Assembly (NCBI GenBank): GCA_023512835.1
Contig: CM042092.1
Coordinates: 29,833,543-29,897,542 of the forward strand
Length of the DNA: 64,000 nt
Source of the DNA: Taxillus chinensis
Taxonomy: Eukaryota; Streptophyta; Magnoliopsida; Santalales; Loranthaceae
Direction of reading: 5' to 3'
This document shows positions 56,496 through 64,000 of the stretch, piece after piece. The notes beneath the pieces were generated by a model. It searched no databases, was not told the DNA's origin, and saw only the letters and a program-made list of their open reading frames with translations. The translations under genes were made by a program, and so were the position numbers. Position 1 is the stretch's first letter. The number at the start of each line of letters is the position of its first letter.

Positions 56496-57873
56496 TGTCA
56501 CGCCCCAATTTCCTTCCACTTGGAAATGAGTAGTGACTGCCCATGCCCGCACCCGAAGGGACAAGGGGTTGGTGCAAGCACCTTAAAAGGACTTCTGGCA
56601 CGGGTGCTGTCCCAAACCTGCACAATCAGGCTAACATGCCAAGGGGCATGCTCCTGCTCCCAAACCATGCACACAAACATAAATTGAATAACAACATCTC
56701 ATTTTATTCCATTGCAAAGGCTAAATGTTTATTACAACCCAGTCGGGGAAAAACCCCTATGAAGCCAGGTGTACTGTTACAAATAAAACCAAACCAAATT
56801 CCAGAACATAAAACCAAAGTACAACAAAGGAAATAGCATAAACTCCCAGCCCCAGGGGGCCTAGCTCCTTAGCCTTCACCTACCGCCTACTAAACCCCTG
56901 CAAAAGAACAGTTTATAGGAGGGGTGAGCAAACCATAGCTCAGTAGGGATCCAGTCTCCCCAGACCCATCCCGCTCTACAACATGCATGATATGTGTATG
57001 CTTGTGCTCGTGTCGTGCCTAAGGCTAAAACAAGAAACATCACCCAAAGAAACATTCTTTACCTGAGCCCGCACCGGAGGGCAGAGGACACCCCGCCACC
57101 ACGGCGACATGACATACCACATCCAGGCGAATGTTGCATGGACACCAATGCAACATTTTCCACCCGAGTCAGATATGGTCAACCACCTCCTCGGGCGCCA
57201 TACCTACCCTCAGGAATGGGTGTAGACTTAGCCCACCATCGTGAGTGCTACACCGAGACTCAGGACCACGTCCTGGCCAAATCTCAAAGGGGTCCAGCTA
57301 TTGTGCCTGGCCCATATCTCGGCTTCGGTTTCAAACAGATCAACGAACAAAGATAAAGCATTACATCTCAACATGTAAACTCAAAGACAAGATTTACACT
57401 TTATCTCGAAGGACCAACATGGTCGATACAAGCCACACACATCGGCCTCACAGGCTTAAAATCAAATACAAATCAAACACAAGACACACCAGTCACAGGG
57501 TATATCATCAAACACCCATATACAAGGTCTCACAGGTATTATATTGAACACATGGCATGCAGGCCTTCACAGACATTTTATCAAATACATAGTGTGCAGG
57601 CCTCACAGACATTTCATCAAACACATGGTGGGCATAAACAAACCCAGAAAATCCTCAAGCCAAATTCAACATCAGAATCAACAGAATATGCCACTGAAGG
57701 CCAACATCCATATAGGAGATCACACCTATATGGATTTACATATATATATATAGGTGAATATCCTAGAACAGAGGAGAGTTAGGAAGAACAGGAATCCCTA
57801 CCTCAGGCTCTTGTCCTATCCTCTACGCTAGACACCTTCCAACAACGCGAACCACCACGGCAACTGCCCGGAG

Positions 57874-57876
<3 letters not shown>

Positions 57877-57906
<30 letters not shown>
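57877..57906. repeat. (CT)n microsatellite
   Basis: A 30-bp CT run in the leader part of the 3' LTR (GA-rich on the transcribed sense strand). Confidence 0.95.
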
Positions 57907-57908
<2 letters not shown>

Positions 57909-57960
57909 GCAAATGCAAAGAAAGAAAAACACAAGAACCCTAAACTCAAACTCAAGCCCT

Positions 57961-58384
57961 CATTATATAGACACTACCCACATCAAAACGACGTAGTTTT
58001 GATTAAGTAAACCCAGGATCAAAACGACGTAGTTTTGATCACACCAGTTAGCACCTTTCCGCACCCATATAGGCCAAAATACTCGGAATTTCAACATGGT
58101 CCTTTGGAGAAAGATCATTAGAATGTCAAAACCAAGGGAACCATGCAAAAATATGGTCGCACGCCAATTTGCACGTGAATTCCCCAATTCACGTGCAACT
58201 CCATATGCACTCCAAATGCTCTCAAACTTCACCCCTAGCCTCCTTGCATCATTTAGAAGACAACCACACTTGCACGTGAATTGGGCCCATATCACGTGCA
58301 CCTCACATACACGTCCGTTTGGCCTGAAACTTCGTGGTAGATAGAGGACATCATTCTAAGCATCTTTCCTTTTGCACGTGAATT
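57961..58384 (-). promoter_or_regulatory. LTR promoter: G-boxes, dyads and TATA
   Basis: TGCACGTGAATT or its complement occurs at 58373, 58271, 58186 and 58170. The dyad CAAAACTACGTCGTTTTG occurs at 58018-58039 and 57982-58003. A TATA box (CTATATAATG on the minus strand) lies at 57961-57970. Spacing and order mirror the Athila-like LTR at 4665-6175. Promoter role inferred. Confidence 0.6.
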
Positions 58385-58470
58385 CATTTGAGCCCATTCA
58401 CTAGGTCAAAATCTAGAAAAACTCTACTCGAAGGCAAAACCGTGACTAACTCAAGGTACGGGTCCTTACA

Positions 58471-58485
58471 TCCTCTCCCCCTTAA
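58471..58485 (-). other. Polypurine tract of the Tekay-like element
   Basis: The minus strand reads TTAAGGGGGAGAGGA directly before the LTR start TGTAAGG; the plus-strand primer for reverse transcription. Confidence 0.85.
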
Positions 58486-58622
58486 GACTTTTCGTCCTCG
58501 AAAAGAAAAGGTGGAATGAAAGAAAACAATCACAACCAAAGCATAGGCCTCTAACACCCTCAAGCACAAATTAATACACAACAAATCACAAATTATTTCA
58601 CACATTTATACACTCCACATGG

Positions 58623-58955
58623 TCATGTAACGATGACTAGTTGGGCAAATACCTGATTTGAAGTTTGATGCTTGCCCTCCTCCCCTCCTTCGAGTTGTTC
58701 GTCCTCGAACGGATCAGGATAATGAGCACGCATCTCGGTCTCACGTTCCCAGGTCTCTTCTTCCGGCCCTCGGTGTTGCCACAACACCCGAACCAACGGA
58801 ATAGTCTTACCTCGCAGCTGCTTCTCGCGCCTATCTACAATACGGATGGGTGCCTCGACAATAGACACATCCTCTCCAAGATCCAGGGTACCCCAATCTA
58901 GCACGTGTGTGGGATCCTGGATGATATTTCCGCAACCGGGATACATGGAAAACAT
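58623..58955 (-). pseudogene. Tekay-like chromodomain end of pol
   Basis: PIRIVDRREKQLRGKTIPLV, then RVLWQHRGPEEETWERETEM and RAHYPDPFE: the C-terminal chromodomain that ends Tekay-clade integrases and is thought to guide insertion into heterochromatin. Preceded by the partly frameshifted tail FHVSRLRKY and HVLDWGTLDLGEDVSIVEAP. The ORF is open, but out of frame with the integrase core. Confidence 0.85.
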
Positions 58956-59966
58956 TATGAACTCTGCTCAAACTAGGTGGTAATGCCAACCTATAAGCAA
59001 CAGGTCCAACTCTGCTCAAAATCTCGAACGGTCCAATGTACCGAGAGGACAACTTGGACCCGTCCCCAAATCTCTTATGCCCTCTCCATGGAGAAACACG
59101 AAGGAATACGTGGTCTCCTACCAAAAACTCCAACGGTCGGCGTCGGCGATCCGCATAAGACTTCACGCGCTCCGAGCTGTAAAAGGCGTTGCCGAATCAC
59201 TGAACTTTTGCCGTAGCCTCCTGGACCAATTGAGGTCCTAACATAGCCGCCTCTCCGCTTCTCGCCCAACATAATGGAGACCGACACGGTCGGCCATACA
59301 ATGCCTCAAACGGGGCCATCCCAATCGAAGACCGGTAACCGTTATTATAGGCAAACTCCACCAGGAGGAAGGTGGGAAGCCCATGATCCTCCAAAATCAA
59401 GTACACAAGCCCTCAACAAGTCTTCCAATGTTTGAATGGTCCTCTCGGACTGACCATCGGTCTCGGGATGGAATGCGGTACTCAAATTAAGTCGGGTTCC
59501 CAATGCTTCCTGCAGACCTCCCCAAAACCGGGATGTAAACCGCGCATCCCCGTCCGAAACAATAGACAAGGGCACTCCATGCAAGCGGACAATCTCATCA
59601 ACATACAACCGGCTTAACGTGCCGATAGAGTCGCGCTCTCGAATTGCCAAGAAATGGGCTGACTTAGTTAAGCGGTCCACTATGACCCAAATCATGTCCT
59701 TTCTCCCGAAGTGGTAGGAAGTCTCGTCACGAAGTCCATGGTAATATGCTCCCACTTCCACTCGGCCACAGGTAAAGGCCGCAATTGACCAGTGGGTCGT
59801 TGGTGTTCGCCTTCACTTGCCGACAGTAAGGCACCTGGAAACAAACTCTGCTACACTCCGTTTCGGCCCCGGCCACCAGTCGTGCGCGAATGGCATGATA
59901 CATCTTAGTTCCTCCTGGATGTACGGCCAAACGAGAATGATGAAATTCCCTCAACAGCATCCTCAC
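58831..59966 (-). pseudogene. Tekay-like integrase
   Basis: HHCC region (FHHSRLAVHPGGTKMYHAIR, then CRQVKA). DDE core with [40 protein letters not shown] and [22 protein letters not shown]-terminal GPFEI fold follows (YIGPFEILSRVGPVAYRLAL). Frameshifts near 59760, 59345 and 59200 break it. Confidence 0.85.
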
Positions 59967-60089
59967 GCAAGGGAGGTGGTACTATCGACGCCCCCGAAAT
60001 TTCAGCTCATGCTCAACTCCTTCTGTCCGGTCCTCCGACGGCTCTCCGGCCTCTATCCTGGGCCCGGATCACCTCACGATCCACGTCGC

Positions 60090-61600
60090 CTAACTGTCCC
60101 TCACGGACACGCCGATATAACTCCTGGTATCACAAGTGAGAGGACACAGGATAGCTCCCTCATCGCTGAAAGCAGGTTGCACTGAAGCACCGCCAACCGC
60201 TCCATCATTTTCCATTCTCTCATGGAAACCTCGGCTTTTCCTTTTTCTACTTGGCGCGTCGGCTACTAAATTTCCCTTCCCAGGCGTGTAGGAGAGTGTG
60301 AAGTCAAACATTTGCAGGTACTCTACCCACCTCCGTTGTCGCAAATTTAGGTCTCTCTCGGGTGAAGATATACCGTAGGCTTTTGTGGTCGGTATATACC
60401 ACAAATTTCTCTCCCAGGCAAGGTAATGTCGCCAAGACTTCAGGGCAAAAATAACTACTGCTAACTCCAGGTCGTGTGTTGGGTAGTTTTGCTCATGGGA
60501 CTTCAGTGTCGCGAGCCATATGCTATGACTTGGCGTTCTTGCATCGAACACACCCCGGTCCAACGCGAGACGCATCACAATACACCTCGAATGGCACTCC
60601 CTCCTGCGGTAGACTCAACACCGGTGCGGTAGTCGGCGAGTCTTCAACTCCTCGAATGCCTGCCGGCACTTGTCCGTCCACTCGAATTTGGCTCCCTTCC
60701 GTGTAAGAGCCGTCATGGGCGCCGCCAACCGAGAAAACCCTTTCACAAAACGCCGGTAATACCCCCGCGACCCAAGAAACTCCGGATCTCAAAAACATTT
60801 GTGGGCCTCTTCCAAGATGCTACGGACTCAATCTTGGTTGGGTCCACTCTAACTCCTTCGGCAGATACCACATGCCCAAGAAAATGCACCTCTCGCATCC
60901 AGAAGTCACACTTGCTAAATTTAGCATACAAGTGATGATCTCGTAGCGCCTGCAAAGACCACGGCCAAGTGCTCCTCATGCTCGGCTTGGGTTTTGGAGT
61001 ACACAAGGATGTCGTCAATAAATACCACCACGAAGGAATCCAGGTATGGGGCAAATACCGATTCATTAGATGCATGAACATAGCGAGTGCGTTCGTGAGC
61101 CCAAAAGGCATCACTAACCACTCATAGTGTCCGTATCCGCACCGGAACGCCGTCTTAGGGATGTCTTCGCTCCCGACCCTCAATTGGTGATATCCCGAAC
61201 GCAGATCGATTTTTGAGAACCACCGTGCTCCACTCACTGGTCGAATAAGTCATCAATCCGCGGCAAAGGGTACTTGTTCTTTACCGTTACTTGATTCACT
61301 TCCGATAATCAATGCAAAGTCGCAATGAACCATCCGCCTTCTTAGCAAACAAGACCGGTGCACCCCAAGGTGAGGTACTAGGACGGATAAAACCTTTATC
61401 TCCCAGTTCCTTTATCTCGCCTCGAAGCTCACGCAACTCGGCGGGTCCCATCCGGTATGCTACTTGTGAGATGGGTCCCACCCCTGGCAACAGATTCAAT
61501 CGTGAACTCGATACTTCGTGTGGAGGCAACTCCAACAACTCCCCAGGAAAGACATCCGGGAAATTCTTGACAACATCCTGGCCACACCCTTTTCTCTAAG
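60090..61600 (-). pseudogene. Tekay-like reverse transcriptase and RNase H
   Basis: RT begins at about 61538 ([39 protein letters not shown]). After a break near 61290 it continues with GARWFSKIDLRSGYHQLRV and VMPFGLTNA. The catalytic FIDD box lies near 61008-61022 in a shifted frame ([11 protein letters not shown]). KFSKCDFWMREVHFLGHVVS comes next. RNase H includes EVYCDASRVGPGCV, YPTHDLELAVVIFALKSWRH and RRWVEYLQMFDFTLSYTPGK. At least five frame breaks. Confidence 0.87.
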
Positions 61601-61782
61601 TTACCTTCCTCCTCAAAGGTTAGGGTGGCAAGCCTATGGGTAATATTGCCCCATAGCTCCCTCGTCGGTCCAGCTCTCCCGAAGATCCCTATCCCATTCA
61701 CCCACTAGGGTACAGGAAGATCCTGTGGGTGTAGTAAATGATACTCGTCGCCTATAGCGATCAATCTTAGCCTGAAAGGCCA

Positions 61783-63480
61783 TCAACCATCCATCCCCTG
61801 AATCAAACTAAAGGTCCTCATGGGCATTACGTACAAATCAAATGAGAGGTCAACCTCTCCTATCGTAGCGCACACTCTCGACACATTTGGTGGATCAACT
61901 CCACACCTCCCATTGGGGACTCGACCCTCGAGGTCTATCGGCCTCCACGCAATCAAGTCCAAGGCTCTCCACCAAGGACTTAGCAATCAGGGAGCACGAA
62001 GCTCCAGGTATCAAACAATGCGAAGAACAACGGTGCGAGATATTAGAATAGTACCTCGAACCACCGAAGGTCCAGCTCCACCTTCCTCGGAGGGTGATGG
62101 TAAATCCTCCATTTCACCTGGGCCGAGGTAAGCGCAAACACTCTGCCTTGGCTTGCCCCACCACTAGCCTCACTTGCCTTCCCTTTTGCTCCTGCTGCCG
62201 GAGCCACCGGGACGCCCCTCCGTTCCTCCTTGTGGTTGCCTCTCCCCCTGTGGCCTAGTGTGACCGGAACCGGCCGACCGGCCTGCCACGAATGTGCCGG
62301 CTTAGGGGCTGGGGCCTGAAATTGGGTCCCACCCCTGCTCCCTTGTGCTAAGCTTCCAGCTCCCCCACTGTTCCCCTTGTTTGAAACACACCTTGCCGAT
62401 GTGTCCCACCTTCCCACAGCCTATGACACGTCAAGTCGTGCTTGGGGCACTCACGTTTGACGTGCCCCCGACAGGCCACAACAGTACACCCGCTTGGGAA
62501 GTTCCCAAGCAAGACTCCCCGTCCTCCAAAGTAACGGGATCTGGGCGGAGCCATTGAAGCTTGGCCCCCATCCTTGGGAAAAGTCCCACTCCCGGGCTCA
62601 ACCTTCGCCTCTTGGTTTCACCGTGCTTGTCGCGCGTGCTCGCCCCCATCCGCTCCTGGTGAGCCTGTCTTCCCTCCTTTAACCCTCTCTCAACAATCTT
62701 GGCGGTGTCCACGACTTCAAAGATAGGTCTTCGGTCCGCAAAGATCTCCACCCTTTGCTTTAGGGCAGGTTTGAGACCCATGGTAAACTTATGGGCCTTC
62801 AGGTCCTCCCTTGATATTGCTTCGGAGCAAACCGACTCAGCCCCTGGAAATCTCGCTCATACTCGCTTACCGAGCGCGATCCCTGCTTCAGTTCTTCGAA
62901 CTCCTCCCGCTTCGCCACCGCAATGACTCTGGAAAGAACTCCTCATGGAACACTGGAGGAACTCATTCCAGGCCATGGTCTCCATGTCCCGGCTTCCTGA
63001 GATGCTAAGCCACCATTCCAAGGCTTCCTCCTCCAACTGCCGGACCGCTAGTCTCACTTTGTCTTCCTCCCGGGGTCGAAGAAAGGAGAACACATGCTCG
63101 ATCTGCCGTAGCCGGTGCTCGCTCCTAGAGGTTCGGCTCCTCCCTTGAACCTTGGTGGATGTTCCTTTCGGAACCTGCGTCAACACGTCTCCCTCTTCCC
63201 GCCTCACCGGCACTTCCTGCCTACACGGAGGTTCCCCCCCGGGGTGGAGGGGGGGGGCACCGCCCGTCGTGCCATCATCTCCTGACGCACCTCGTTTAGG
63301 ATCTCTCCCCCGAGGTCCTCACGCATGCCTTGCACGTTCTCACTTAGGGCCCGGACTTGGGCCATGATCCGCTCCAGGGGATCATCGCCCTCTACACGCT
63401 GTCCTCTTCCCTCTCCAGAGACGGGCAAAGATTCATCTTCTACGACTTGGAGTAGCTCGGGTTACTCTCCTAGGAGGCAT
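61783..63480 (-). pseudogene. Tekay-like gag and protease
   Basis: Gag starts at the ATG at 63480 (MPPRRVTRATPSRRR, then a stop). It continues through RIMAQVRALSENVQGMREDL, FSFLRPREEDKVRLAVRQLE, WWLSISGSRDMETMAWNEFL and ERGLKEGRQAHQER. The zinc-knuckle region near 62400-62500 (GHVKRECPKHDLTCHR) is split between frames. GRVFALT (about 62140) precedes a frameshifted protease around 61960-62010 (FDT...SLVESL-like). Not translatable as one product. Confidence 0.82.
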
Positions 63481-63937
63481 AGTCTACATAATTTAAACCA
63501 AACTAGGATCGGCTTCTCTCAAGCTCTACACACCCTCATCCCCATGGGCCATGAGGTACTCAAGCAACATTTTACATTTAAACACACAGGTAAATCACGA
63601 AGTACACAGCAAAGAATTCATAAGCAACAAGCTTCACGAAAAATCACCGAATTTCACAAAGAACAAAATTTTGTTTTTAAGAACAAGTTTCAAGAGAACA
63701 TAGCATGTCTAATCACAATACTCATACCTGAAATTAAACTAGTGCCCTAATGCCAATGCATGTATGCACCCTCAACCCAAATGCAAATGCCCTACTCCTT
63801 GGTCTAACTACCCCTGAGTACACCCCAGAAAACCAAATAGGACCACGTTGATCAGGCGTGTCCTATACTGCCTCCTAAGAGTCTCAGAAGCAGCCAGGCC
63901 TCCCCACTATCCTAGGTCCACTAGACCATGAACTATC

Positions 63938-63949
63938 GCTCTGATACCA
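63938..63949 (-). other. Primer-binding site of the Tekay-like element
   Basis: The minus strand reads TGGTATCAGAGC four bases after the LTR end (63953), as for initiator-Met tRNA priming. Confidence 0.88.
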
Positions 63950-63952
63950 TAT

Positions 63953-64000
63953 TGTCACGCCCCAATTTCCTTCCACTTGGAAATGAGTAGTGACTGCCCA
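63953..64000 (-). mobile_element. End of the 5' LTR of the Tekay-like element
   Basis: All 48 bases match the corresponding end of the 3' LTR (56496-56543). The remainder is beyond the window. Confidence 0.88.

Larger units (their letters stand above)
56496..58470 (-). mobile_element. 3' LTR of the Tekay-like element (1975 bp)
   Basis: Starts TGTAAGGACCCGTACC after the purine tract and ends AATTGGGGCGTGACA. Contains, in transcription order, G-box repeats, two dyads, a TATA box and a (CT)n/(AG)n run (57877-57906). A conserved 3' module follows (GACAGCACCCGTGCC, CACCAACCCCTTGTCC, GGGTGCGGGCATGGGCAG). Confidence 0.88.
56496..64000 (-). mobile_element. Tekay-like chromovirus (runs off the right edge)
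   Basis: Minus-strand order: 5' LTR end (64000-63953), primer site, gag, protease, RT, RNase H, integrase, chromodomain, purine tract, 3' LTR (58470-56496). The interior is 5482 bp. The 48 bp of the 5' LTR that are visible match the 3' LTR exactly, yet gag-pol has many frameshifts. The left flanking 5 bp are ACTCT (56491-56495); the right flank is outside the window. Confidence 0.9.

Noticed and set aside
63204..63428. Separate small gene with a coiled coil
   Set aside because: It is the N-terminal gag of the Tekay-like element, in frame order with the rest of gag.

Overview
The window is plant nuclear DNA, most likely from a eudicot, perhaps a woody perennial. The evidence is one intron-rich host gene whose exons resemble plant PYROXD2-type oxidoreductases, embedded in plant transposable elements: Ogre/Tat-like, Athila-like and Tekay-like Ty3 elements, Ty1/copia, L1 LINE, hAT and TRIMs. 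The species cannot be named. No rRNA, tRNA gene, CRISPR array or bacterial operon is visible.

Host gene. Fourteen exons on the minus strand (54219 down to 22778) join in one open frame of about 504 codons with GT/AG borders throughout. They encode an FAD-dependent oxidoreductase of the PYROXD2 / phytoene-desaturase-like family. The last roughly 70 residues are not in the window. Intron 1 (33340-53944) is 20.6 kb, intron 10 (24874-30038) is 5.2 kb, and the intron after exon 14 runs at least 22.7 kb to the window start. Most of positions 1-54200 is therefore intron sequence filled with nested transposons.

Left block (1-22777, distal intron). An LTR-type element carries a plant transposon-protein domain and a ULP1-like (C48) cysteine peptidase remnant (807-3121), ending in an Athila-like LTR (4665-6175). 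It abuts a minus-strand Ogre/Tat-like element (gag, two diverged ORF1 copies, tRNA-type primer site, 2.9-kb LTR with a 23-bp minisatellite, 6177-14162). Next come a scrap of endogenous caulimovirid reverse transcriptase (14163-14456), a truncated copia element (to 16800), a 5'-truncated L1 LINE (17115-19008) and a full-length hAT with terminal inverted repeats (19081-22635).

Middle block (22778-33339) holds exons 14 to 2. Intron 10 contains a second, inverted copy of the same hAT family next to a copia-integrase filler fragment with a 21-C run.

Right intron block (33340-53944). Nested copia elements contain an inverted repeat. A third hAT transposase gene (40124-50610) is split by a chromovirus (42031-49636). 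That chromovirus is split in turn by a 2.4-kb solo LTR (42739-45161) and by a complete 1.22-kb TRIM (46464-47686). Removing the insertions restores the interrupted reading frames, so the insertion order can be read directly.

Right end (54220-64000). The upstream region of the host gene is short before LTR fragments begin. A chromodomain scrap and a Tip100-like hAT end follow, then a Tekay-like chromovirus on the minus strand (56496 to beyond the window) with broken gag, protease, RT, RNase H, integrase and chromodomain.

Cross-cutting signals are the more unusual part. One G-box array plus dyad plus TATA arrangement is shared by LTRs of two different Ty3 lineages. A CTTCGAGG/CTACGAG minisatellite core recurs in unrelated LTRs. 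Short copia-integrase scraps appear as filler DNA in other sequences.
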